A stretch of 8,150 nt of DNA, from NCBI GenBank assembly GCA_001767575.1, contig MELI01000055.1, forward strand, positions 6,098 to 14,247, read 5' to 3'. The notes under the pieces were generated by a model. It was given only the letters and a program-made list of their open reading frames with translations. It did not search any database and was not told where the DNA came from. How positions within the stretch are numbered: position 1 is the stretch's first letter; the number at the start of each line of letters is the position of its first letter. Shown piece by piece: positions 1 to 5,805 of this stretch. The DNA is from Candidatus Aquicultor primus. GTDB taxonomy: Bacteria > Actinomycetota > Aquicultoria > Aquicultorales > Aquicultoraceae. Both the position numbers and the translations under genes were made by a program.

Positions 1-794
1 GCAGCCTGGCAATAGGCGCTGTTTTCCTCGCCGTCTTCTTTATCGGCCAAGGAGCGAATCTGGGGCCTATCTTTCTCTCGCCGGTATTGTGGTTGGGCTA
101 TATCAACGTAGTGCTCGCTATATTCAATCTCCTCCCCGGGTTTCCGCTCGACGGCGGACGGGTGCTTCGCTCGGCGATTTGGCATTTTACCGGAAACCTG
201 CGGCGCGCGACGGCTATCGCCTCCGGTTTCGGCAAAGCCCTGGCTTACGGGCTGATATCGCTCGGTGTCCTCGGGGTCGTTTCCGGCAATATCGGGCTCT
301 TGTGGTTTCTTCTCTTGGGCTGGATATTGTTGCAGTCCGCCGAAGCCGGCTATCAGCAGGTCGTCTACCGCCTGGCACTCGAAGGAGTCACGGTCGGCCA
401 AGCGATGACTCCCAACCCGCAGACCATAAGCCCCGAGCTGACGCTCGCCGATGCGGTCACCGACTACTTTACCCAGCACCTGTGGGTTGCTTATCCGGTA
501 ACCGATGATGGAGGCGTTCAAGGCATAATAACCTTCAATAGCGTCAAAGGAGTTTCCAAAATAGCCTGGGGCGACAAGCGCGTGCGCGACGTCATGCGCC
601 CGCTTTCACTCGATATCGTCACCCAGCCGGAAGCCCTGCTAACGGAGGTTCTTTCGAAACTAAACCTCAAGGCGGACGGACGGATGCTCGTGATGAAAGG
701 CGGCCATCTGATGGGTATCCTAACCGCAGCCGACGTAACGCGGGTGCTCATGCGCCAGATGCGTTACGAAGAAGCGGAGCGCCAAGCCGGCTAG
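1..794 (+). CDS. Site-2 protease family (M50) membrane metalloprotease with tandem CBS domains, 5'-truncated
   Basis: This is the 3' part of a gene that enters from the left; the frame is already open at base 3 with hydrophobic membrane-type sequence, so the TTG at 87 is internal and not a start. About 263 residues are visible. The motif N-L-L-P-G-F-P-L-D-G-G-R (Asp about residue 50 of the visible part, codon 150-152) is the second zinc-ligand motif of peptidase family M50; the HExxH motif must lie upstream of the window. Another hydrophobic segment follows (about 210-350). From about 385 to 770 come two CBS repeats, beginning V-G-Q-A-M-T-P-N-P and V-R-D-V-M-R-P, the usual C-terminal regulatory pair of this subfamily. 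Such enzymes cleave substrates within the membrane, often anti-sigma factors, and the CBS pair may sense adenine nucleotides. The substrate cannot be told from the sequence. The stop overlaps the stop of the convergent glycosyltransferase gene. Confidence 0.93.
   Translation, partial: SLAIGAVFLAVFFIGQGANLGPIFLSPVLWLGYINVVLAIFNLLPGFPLDGGRVLRSAIWHFTGNLRRATAIASGFGKALAYGLISLGVLGVVSGNIGLLWFLLLGWILLQSAEAGYQQVVYRLALEGVTVGQAMTPNPQTISPELTLADAVTDYFTQHLWVAYPVTDDGGVQGIITFNSVKGVSKIAWGDKRVRDVMRPLSLDIVTQPEALLTEVLSKLNLKADGRMLVMKGGHLMGILTAADVTRVLMRQMRYEEAERQAG
791..794. other. CTAG shared by two convergent stop codons
   Basis: The protease ends with TAG at 792-794 and the minus-strand glycosyltransferase ends with TAG read from 793-791. 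Both stops come from one palindromic CTAG. No space is left for an intrinsic terminator between the two genes, so read-through transcripts would be antisense to the neighbour. Confidence 0.9.
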
Positions 795-1927
795 AGTATG
801 CCCGGCCTATCTGATACTCGGACTTCCAGCTGTTTTTGGGGTGCGCTGATACGCGACGACGCTTGCTCCCGCGATTGCGCCAATGCTTTTTCGTATGCGA
901 GCTCGTGGCGCTCGACGAAGGTACGCTCGGTGTATTCACGTTCGACGAGTTGGCGGCAGGCCAGGCGGTCTATCTCGCCGATATGGGCGACGGCGTCTAT
1001 CATGCCGTCTTCGTCTTCGACTATGAAGCCGGTCTTACCGTCTTGAATCACCTCGGGAACCGAGCCGTTGCGAATCGCGATGACCGGCGTTCCGCAAGCC
1101 ATCGATTCTATCATGACCAGCCCGAACGGTTCCGGCCACTGGATAGGGAAGAGCACGCATTCGGCCCCCCTATACAGCTCCACTTTCTCGGCCAAATCGA
1201 CCTCGCCATAGTACTCGATATCTTTCCCGAGCAACGGTCGAACCATCGTCTCCAAGTACTTCTGCTCGTGCTCTTCACTCGCCTTACCTATAATAATCAA
1301 TTTCCGACCGAGCTTTTTTGCGACCGAGGCGGCTATGTGGGCGCCCTTCTCCTCGTTCATCCGCCCGACAAAGAGGAGGTAATCGCCGCTTGTCGGCGAG
1401 AAATCATATTCGTCCAACTTGATTGCGTTGGGTATGGTCGCCAGGAAGTCGAGCCCGATAAAGTCTGACCGCTGAGCGTCGCTGATGGCGATATAATGCA
1501 AATCGTCGCTGACGGACGTGTAATAATCGAGGCTTGGCTTATTCGCCGGTCCGTGCATCGTCGCGAGCACCGGTATCCCGAAGAGCCTGCTGACCAGTGC
1601 GCCGAGCAGGCGGCTGCCGGTGCCGTCGTGGTCGTGGATTATGTCAAACTCGCGCGCCATCTCATACGCCGCCAGGCTGTGGATATTCTCCAGGTAGACA
1701 TTCTCCTTGATTAGCTTGTATGGAGCCTCGTCGAAGACGGAGACCAACCGGGTCTCGGTGACGGAGTCACCCGACGCAAAGAGTGTGACGTCATGGCCCC
1801 GGTGGTGCAAGCCCTCGGCGAGAATCGAGACTACCAGCTCTATACCGCCATAGCCGGGCGGTGGGACCGGGAACCAAGGGGGCGATACGATAGCGATCTT
1901 TAGCTTGTTTGTCCTAAAATCATTCAT
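791..1927 (-). CDS. Glycosyltransferase family 4 (GT-B fold)
   Basis: The gene encodes 378 residues, normal for a complete GT4 enzyme. The N-terminal Rossmann half starts with K-I-A-I-V-S-P-P-W-F-P-V-P-P-P-G-Y-G-G-I-E, a well-known beginning of bacterial GT4 enzymes. The C-terminal half has F-V-G-R-M-N-E-E-K-G (start of the nucleotide-sugar domain), E-P-F-G-L-V-M-I-E (the EX7E motif, Glu266 and Glu274) and A-C-G-T-P-V-I-A. It should transfer a sugar from a nucleotide-sugar donor with retention of configuration, in the cytoplasm or at the inner membrane face; acceptor and sugar are unknown. No signal peptide or membrane helix is seen. The ATG at 1927 is the only start after an in-frame TGA three codons before the conserved N-terminus; its ribosome site is weak. 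The gene is alone on the minus strand here, so it is probably transcribed separately. The last 25 or so residues after the EREYTERTF helix are poorly conserved tail. Confidence 0.93.
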   Translation of the reverse strand: MNDFRTNKLKIAIVSPPWFPVPPPGYGGIELVVSILAEGLHHRGHDVTLFASGDSVTETRLVSVFDEAPYKLIKENVYLENIHSLAAYEMAREFDIIHDHDGTGSRLLGALVSRLFGIPVLATMHGPANKPSLDYYTSVSDDLHYIAISDAQRSDFIGLDFLATIPNAIKLDEYDFSPTSGDYLLFVGRMNEEKGAHIAASVAKKLGRKLIIIGKASEEHEQKYLETMVRPLLGKDIEYYGEVDLAEKVELYRGAECVLFPIQWPEPFGLVMIESMACGTPVIAIRNGSVPEVIQDGKTGFIVEDEDGMIDAVAHIGEIDRLACRQLVEREYTERTFVERHELAYEKALAQSREQASSRISAPQKQLEVRVSDRPGIL

Positions 1928-1928
1928 G

Positions 1929-1955
1929 CTTCATAGGATACCCTATATCATGAAG
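1929..1955. repeat. Inverted repeat just upstream of the glycosyltransferase start
   Basis: CTTCAT (1929-1934) and ATGAAG (1950-1955) are complementary, and between them AGG and CCT can extend the pairing with a bulge. The dyad ends two bases from the glycosyltransferase ATG (1925-1927). In the minus-strand transcript it would fold over the weak ribosome-binding region, or in DNA it could be a small operator. Six perfect base pairs is short, so chance is possible. Confidence 0.35.
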
Positions 1956-1998
1956 TTAATAACTCGTTTAGCGTGAGATATTCGTGCGCGATTACTTA

Positions 1999-2032
1999 GG
2001 ACTTCGTGCAGGAGTAACTCCAACAATAGTCC
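1999..2032. repeat. Nested small dyad in the divergent intergenic region
   Basis: An outer pair GGACT (1999-2003) and AGTCC (2028-2032) encloses an inner pair GGAG (2011-2014) and CTCC (2018-2021) around TAA. Both arms are short and separated by an internal loop. It has no run of T after it on either strand, so it does not look like a terminator. It may be an operator or simply chance. Confidence 0.25.
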
Positions 2033-2168
2033 ATGCTAATTCAATACGTCTTTTAGTGCCCTATCAGAGAGAAGATAGAAAGCGAAGGTGTTATGTAAAG
2101 CTTTCCGGGGCAGGAAGTATCGCGGATGCATTCTACTGTTTAAACATGCTGCAATAGGGAATAGGTAG

Positions 2169-2261
2169 CCTCAAAGATATTGTGCTGAAGTTGCTCTTAA
2201 AGGAGAGGGTTCCGAGGAGCCGACAAAGGCCGAGCCGACTAAAGAGCAGCGCATCGCTTAA
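2169..2261 (+). pseudogene. Possible start-less coding remnant ending in an EPTK-rich tail
   Basis: From the codon after a TAG at 2166-2168 the frame stays open to TAA at 2259-2261 and has no ATG, GTG or TTG. The last part reads E-E-P-T-K-A-E-P-T-K-E-Q-R-I-A, a charged and proline-rich composition with a repeated E-P-T-K, as seen at disordered C-termini of real proteins. This could be the tail of a decayed gene whose body has been lost, or a chance open frame of 31 codons. I do not recognise the protein. Confidence 0.25.
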
Positions 2262-2303
2262 TTATGACATGCGTTTCGTACAACGGCACCAAAAACGAAT
2301 CCT

Positions 2304-2310
2304 GGAGAGG
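2304..2310 (+). promoter_or_regulatory. Ribosome-binding site deciding the start of the DUF2231 gene
   Basis: GGAGAGG lies directly before two adjacent in-frame ATGs at 2312 and 2315. The GGAG core is 4 bases from the first and 7 from the second, which favours 2315. The earlier ATG at 2264 has no such site. Confidence 0.65.
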
Positions 2311-2314
2311 AATG

Positions 2315-2782
2315 ATGAGTTCTTCTAGGCCGCATTACACACCAACCTCCGGCAGCACTGAAATTAAATACAAAATGCACTGGCACGTACTGCTAGTTCA
2401 TTTCCCCATCGCTTCTTTCCTGGGGTCTTTCACATTTATGAGCCTGCATTTACTTGCGAAGAACAGCTGTTTCGATTTGGCGGCTTACGTCAGTCTAATA
2501 GCCGGCGCCATTGTTATGCTGCCTACCACAATGACTGGCTGGATCACCTGGAAACATCGCTATAAAGGGTTTACGGGCAAGCTGTTTCTCAACAAGATCC
2601 GGATTTCGTTCGGGATGATCTTTCTCAGCATTGTGCTGGTGATTTACCAGACCGTCTATCCCTTTGATTTTCTAGATGTTCGGAACCGCCTCAACCACAC
2701 CCTCTACTTTGGCGGGGTGACGCTGCTGATGATGGGAGCAGCTGCTGAGGGCTACTATGGCGGACGTCTGCACCACAGGTAA
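2315..2782 (+). CDS. DUF2231 family four-helix membrane protein
   Basis: With the start at 2315 the protein has 155 residues. After a short polar N-terminus come four hydrophobic segments: H-V-L-L-V-H-F-P-I-A-S-F onward, A-Y-V-S-L-I-A-G-A-I onward, I-R-I-S-F-G-M-I-F onward and H-T-L-Y-F-G-G-V-T-L onward. The H-x-x-L-V-H-F-P-I-A motif at the head of helix 1 and a conserved T-G-W after helix 2 fit the DUF2231 family of small integral membrane proteins, for which I know no established biochemical role; conserved histidines have led to suggestions of metal or haem binding. An in-frame ATG at 2264 would add 17 residues, but that stretch is polar, unlike the family, and lacks a ribosome site. The next gene starts 16 bases after the stop, so the two are probably cotranscribed. 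Confidence 0.8.
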   Translation: MSSSRPHYTPTSGSTEIKYKMHWHVLLVHFPIASFLGSFTFMSLHLLAKNSCFDLAAYVSLIAGAIVMLPTTMTGWITWKHRYKGFTGKLFLNKIRISFGMIFLSIVLVIYQTVYPFDFLDVRNRLNHTLYFGGVTLLMMGAAAEGYYGGRLHHR

Positions 2783-2798
2783 TCGGAGATGAGCTTTA

Positions 2799-3056
2799 AT
2801 GCTAAAAAACAAAAGCCTTCTAAAAGATCTTCGAAACGTTATCGAGCATGTGACGGCAACGATTGTGATGAATGAGAGCGAGGAGGAATTTTATCGCCGC
2901 TCTGGAGAGGCCACGACTCAAGAAGACGCTAAAGCCATCTTGCTGGAAATAGCAGACGATCTTGCTAAAAACCGCCTTCGGCTGGAGATACACATGGAAA
3001 AGCTACGGCAGACGCTCTTGGAGTTGGAGAGTGAAAACGAAACAGCCAAAGCATGA
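2799..3056 (+). CDS. Small ferritin-like / rubrerythrin-like helical protein
   Basis: This 85-residue protein is predicted to be almost all helix. The segment E-E-E-F-Y-R-R-S-G-E-A-T-T-Q-E-D-A-K-A-I-L-L-E-I-A (about residues 28-52) matches the pattern between helices of rubrerythrin and other ferritin-like proteins, where the usual text is fYxxaAexTxdeeAkxlfxeLAxeE. The expected E-x-x-H metal motif at the next helix is D-D-L-A-K-N here, so the His ligand is missing. The protein is about half the usual four-helix length and would need to dimerise to make a bundle. It is soluble, with no signal peptide; the C-terminus is a Glu/Leu-rich possible coiled coil. GGAG at 2785-2788 gives a ribosome site 10 bases before the ATG. 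Likely cotranscribed with the DUF2231 gene. The fold is inferred; the function is unknown. Confidence 0.65.
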   Translation: MLKNKSLLKDLRNVIEHVTATIVMNESEEEFYRRSGEATTQEDAKAILLEIADDLAKNRLRLEIHMEKLRQTLLELESENETAKA

Positions 3057-3083
3057 AAAGCCGGGCTTGGATTTGCTTACTAT

Positions 3084-3108
3084 GTTGAAAATAGAAATCA
3101 ACTTCAAC
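3084..3108. repeat. Short inverted repeat before the SHOCT gene
   Basis: GTTGAA (3084-3089) and TTCAAC (3103-3108) are perfectly complementary with a 13-base loop, in the 57-base gap before the SHOCT gene. It could be a small operator or an mRNA hairpin. The arms are short, and there is no T-run to suggest termination. Confidence 0.25.
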
Positions 3109-3116
3109 CTTTTATG

Positions 3117-3122
3117 GGGGGG
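3117..3122 (+). promoter_or_regulatory. G-run ribosome-binding site setting the SHOCT gene start
   Basis: Six G bases followed by CTTTTT precede ATG at 3129 by six bases, a good Shine-Dalgarno distance. The in-frame ATG at 3114 lies immediately before this run and has no ribosome site of its own, so 3129 is preferred. Confidence 0.6.
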
Positions 3123-3128
3123 CTTTTT

Positions 3129-3317
3129 ATGATGATGTTGTTTTGGATACTTGCCATCGCCGGTGGAGCTTATGCTGTCGCTGAATTAAATCGGCGAGGG
3201 CGTCCGCAAGAGCAGGAGAAAAAGCCTGGAGCATTAGAAATCCTTCAGGAGCGCTATGCGAGAGGTGAGATTAGCGAGGAAGAGTATGAGAGTAAGAAAC
3301 GTGACCTGGCGAGCTAG
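3129..3317 (+). CDS. Membrane-anchored SHOCT domain mini-protein
   Basis: The protein has 62 residues from the start at 3129. Residues about 1-20 (M-M-M-L-F-W-I-L-A-I-A-G-G-A-Y-A-V-A) form one membrane helix, followed by a basic linker N-R-R-G-R. The C-terminal A-L-E-I-L-Q-E-R-Y-A-R-G-E-I-S-E-E-E-Y, then K-K-R-D-L, is a textbook SHOCT (short C-terminal) domain of about 28 residues. SHOCT domains are thought to mediate oligomerisation or protein contacts and often sit behind a membrane helix exactly as here. The domain probably faces the cytoplasm by the positive-inside rule. It follows the helical ferritin-like gene by 72 bases on the same strand and is the last gene before a gap, so it may close this small operon. 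The partner is unknown. Confidence 0.85.
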   Translation: MMMLFWILAIAGGAYAVAELNRRGRPQEQEKKPGALEILQERYARGEISEEEYESKKRDLAS

Positions 3318-3343
3318 TCGTTTACTTGGAGTTCAGCTCGTTA

Positions 3344-3372
3344 TTGACAATATTCTGCGCTCGGCATTTAGG
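3344..3372 (+). promoter_or_regulatory. Possible promoter before the GH65 gene
   Basis: A perfect TTGACA (3344-3349) lies in the 165-base gap 134 bases before the GH65 start. At the best spacing of 17 the -10 candidate is only TTTAGG (3367-3372), so the pair is half convincing. The rest of the gap (3318-3482) holds a small palindrome TTGCCGGGCAA (3439-3449) and no gene. Confidence 0.3.
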
Positions 3373-3482
3373 CGAAAATACATGAGTAGGTGAGGTTTGG
3401 GGTCCAAGAGAGCTTTTACCGTAGTGCCATAGATTGGTTTGCCGGGCAACACTCTTATTGATGCTAGGGAAGGGGGCGGCGG

Positions 3483-5804
3483 ATGAAGAAAATATATTCG
3501 CCCACTGATAATCCTGCCTTCCTACTCATTGAAGAAGGATATAATCCACTGCGAGAAAGAGAGATCGAGTCGCTGTTTACGGTCGGTAACGGCTATCTCG
3601 GTACGCGTAGCTCCCTTGAAGAGCAGGGGTCGGCGTCTAATCCCGCTACGCTCGTCGCAGGCGTCTATGGCAAAACAGGGGCTGACGCAACCGAAGAGCT
3701 GGCCGTAGTGCCGGACTGGTTGCTTACCCGGATCTACGTCGAGGGCGAAGAACTTACATTGACGCGCGAAAGCCTCCTAGAACACCGGCGCATCCTCGAC
3801 CTGAAGAGAGCGGTTCTTATTCGCGAGTGGCGTCATCGTAACGAGAAAGGTCGGATAACGACTGTAAAATACCTGCGCTTTGCATCGCTCGCCGACCGGC
3901 ATCTCATGGTATTAAAACTAGTCGTTATCCCGGAAAACTACCGCGCGCAGATTAGGGTTGAAACCGGTATTAAGCCATGTCAAAAATGCAGTCATGCGCT
4001 TGCTATTATCGAGTCGGGGGCGCTTGAAGATACGGGCATTTTTGTCACGGCGAGGACCCGATTTAGCGATATTGTCATTGCCGAGGCTCAAGTAAGCCGG
4101 TTTGCCGGAGCGTCGACAACCCCGGACTATCGCATTAATACTGAGCAATCATTTCCCTTAGAGGAATGGTTATGGCAAGCGGACATCGGTCAATCGGTAA
4201 CAATCGACAAGTTTGTAAGCATATATACTTCGAGGGATACCGACCGTCCGGGACCGGCCGCACGCCAACATGTTAAAGGGCTTGCCGACCAGAAACTCAA
4301 TGATATTTTAAGCAAACACGTAGATGCCTGGGCCCATCGGTGGCGTACGTCGTCGATTACTATCCAAGGTGATCCTGATGCGCAAAAGTGGATTAATTTT
4401 GCGACTTACCACTTAATCATCGCGGCTAATCCGCTTGATGAGCGCAGCTCGATTAGTGCTAGAGCACTTACCGGCACGGTTTACAAGGGGCACATTTTTT
4501 GGGATACGGAGATGTTTATTCTGCCATTTTTTATTTACACACATCCGGAATGCGCCCGAGCAATGCTCATGTACCGCTACCATACTTTACCTGCAGCCCG
4601 AAAAAAAGCGGCGGAGATGGGATATAAAGGCGCTCTCTACGCATGGGAGTCCGCGATGAACGGCGATGAGATGACGCCCCCCGTTGTATTGGCGCCGACA
4701 GGTGAAATTATTCCTATCCTCTCCGGCCAGTTGGAGCAGCATATAAATGCCGCGGTGGCCTACGGGGCCTGGTCGTACTGGAACGCCACGCAGGATGTTG
4801 ATTTCTTAATCACTGCCGGGGTTGAAATGTTAGCCGAGACAGCCCGCTTTTGGGCCAGTCGAGTCGAGGAAGGCGATGGTGCGTATCATATTTACGACGT
4901 AGAGGGCCCGGACGAATACCACGAAGGCGTAGACGACAACATCTATACCAACATGATGGCGGCTTGGAATTTAAAAAGAGCGGTTGAGGCTATCGATTAC
5001 GTTGAGGAATTTTATCCGGATGTCTGGTCAAAGCTTCAAAACAATATTGAGCTCGCTATAACAGAAACAGAGCGCTGGGTTAAAATCGCCGACAATATCT
5101 ATAAAGACGTTATACATAGCGGCAGCCTTATTGAGCAGTTCGACGGGTACTTCGATCTGCGCGACATCGACGTCGCCGACTACGAGCCCCGAACTGCCGC
5201 GCTCGATGTTATTCTCGGGCGGGAGAAGACCGCGGCATCACAGGTAGTCAAACAGGCCGATGTCGTGATGCTCCTGTACCTTATGGAAGACGGGTTTACC
5301 GAAAAGATGCTCAGAGACAACTTTGAATATTACGACCGGCGCACCGCACATGGCAGTTCACTGTGCCCGAGCATTTATGGTCTCGTTGCCGCCCGCCTCG
5401 GCCTAATGGAGACATCGATGCGCTATTTTCGCCAGGCCGGTACGATAGACCTGGCAAACAACATGGGTAATGCCTCAGGCGGCGTCCACGCGGCAGCGCT
5501 TGGAGGTCTATGGCAGCAGGTTATTATGGGTTTTGCGGGAATCAGGGTCAAAAAAGACGGTATATATTTGTATCCCCGCATGCCTGATTCGTGGAACCAC
5601 CTTACATTTTCGCTTCGATGGCGAAACCAACTGCTCCATTTCGACGTGGAACGGGAGAAGTACATAACCGTTACCGTTGAGGGCGACCGGGAAGTAGGCG
5701 CCGGAATATACAATCGTCCTCTTGGACTACTGGCGCCGGGAAGAATTTACAGGGCCGGCTGGGACGGCGTTACCTGGCAGGGATTTAATGAACAAAAGGC
5801 ATGA
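3483..5804 (+). CDS. Glycoside hydrolase family 65 enzyme, probable alpha-glucobiose phosphorylase (trehalose/kojibiose/maltose type)
   Basis: At 773 residues this is full length for GH65. Residues about 10-270 are the N-terminal beta-sandwich domain (F-T-V-G-N-G-Y-L-G-T-R near the start is diagnostic); about 300-690 the (alpha/alpha)6 barrel; the remainder a small C-terminal beta domain. Visible barrel motifs are F-W-D-T-E (Trp340, Asp341), G-P-D-E-Y-H with Glu478 as the expected general acid, K-Q-A-D-V-V from Lys590, and H-G-S-S-L from His623, the last two in the phosphate/-1 site region of family phosphorylases. These features favour inverting phosphorolysis of an alpha-linked glucose disaccharide to beta-glucose 1-phosphate plus glucose. 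Linkage specificity cannot be read from the sequence. The HGSSL-Cys form differs from the commoner HDSSLS. It has no signal peptide, so is cytoplasmic. AGGGGG at 3471-3476 is a strong ribosome site. No beta-phosphoglucomutase gene is beside it. Confidence 0.92.
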   Translation: MKKIYSPTDNPAFLLIEEGYNPLREREIESLFTVGNGYLGTRSSLEEQGSASNPATLVAGVYGKTGADATEELAVVPDWLLTRIYVEGEELTLTRESLLEHRRILDLKRAVLIREWRHRNEKGRITTVKYLRFASLADRHLMVLKLVVIPENYRAQIRVETGIKPCQKCSHALAIIESGALEDTGIFVTARTRFSDIVIAEAQVSRFAGASTTPDYRINTEQSFPLEEWLWQADIGQSVTIDKFVSIYTSRDTDRPGPAARQHVKGLADQKLNDILSKHVDAWAHRWRTSSITIQGDPDAQKWINFATYHLIIAANPLDERSSISARALTGTVYKGHIFWDTEMFILPFFIYTHPECARAMLMYRYHTLPAARKKAAEMGYKGALYAWESAMNGDEMTPPVVLAPTGEIIPILSGQLEQHINAAVAYGAWSYWNATQDVDFLITAGVEMLAETARFWASRVEEGDGAYHIYDVEGPDEYHEGVDDNIYTNMMAAWNLKRAVEAIDYVEEFYPDVWSKLQNNIELAITETERWVKIADNIYKDVIHSGSLIEQFDGYFDLRDIDVADYEPRTAALDVILGREKTAASQVVKQADVVMLLYLMEDGFTEKMLRDNFEYYDRRTAHGSSLCPSIYGLVAARLGLMETSMRYFRQAGTIDLANNMGNASGGVHAAALGGLWQQVIMGFAGIRVKKDGIYLYPRMPDSWNHLTFSLRWRNQLLHFDVEREKYITVTVEGDREVGAGIYNRPLGLLAPGRIYRAGWDGVTWQGFNEQKA
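5794..5799 (+). promoter_or_regulatory. Ribosome-binding site of the stress-protein gene inside the GH65 3' end
   Basis: AAAAGG sits in the last codons of the GH65 gene, six bases before ATG 5806. A second in-frame ATG at 5788 also has a fair site (CAGGG near 5778-5782), so the exact start is not settled; either way the gene touches or overlaps GH65 and translation is probably coupled. Confidence 0.45.
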
Positions 5805-5805
5805 T

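Larger units (their letters stand above)
1928..2263. other. 336-base intergenic region between divergent genes
   Basis: This gap lies between the starts of the minus-strand glycosyltransferase and the plus-strand DUF2231 gene, so it should hold promoters in both directions. I found no convincing sigma-70 pair on either strand. It contains two small dyads (1929-1955 and 1999-2032), an 8-base palindrome GTTTAAAC near 2139, and near its right end an open codon run that ends at 2261. There is no tRNA, no recognised riboswitch and no intact gene with a start codon. Confidence 0.6.

Noticed and set aside
87..89. TTG as a start for the site-2 protease
   Set aside because: The frame is open to the window edge with membrane-type sequence, and the protease needs its upstream HExxH helix; this TTG is an internal Leu codon.
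836..1468. Long plus-strand open frame opposite the glycosyltransferase
   Set aside because: It is antisense to a gene with clear GT4 motifs, its translation has no recognisable domain, and no ribosome site was noted.
2041..2263. Riboswitch in the gap before the DUF2231 gene
   Set aside because: I compared it by eye with the ydaO and mini-ykkC types that I could recall and found none of their conserved cores.
2264..2314. N-terminal extension of the DUF2231 protein from ATG 2264
   Set aside because: The added residues are polar and unlike the family, and the ribosome site GGAGAGG is placed for 2312/2315.
3058..3068. AAGCCGGGCTT as a terminator after the ferritin-like gene
   Set aside because: The palindrome leaves a one-base loop and is not followed by a T-run, so it cannot act as an intrinsic terminator.
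5722..5805. Extension of the stress protein back to 5722
   Set aside because: It would overlap the GH65 gene by over 80 bases, and the added residues look like an out-of-frame reading of the GH65 C-terminus.
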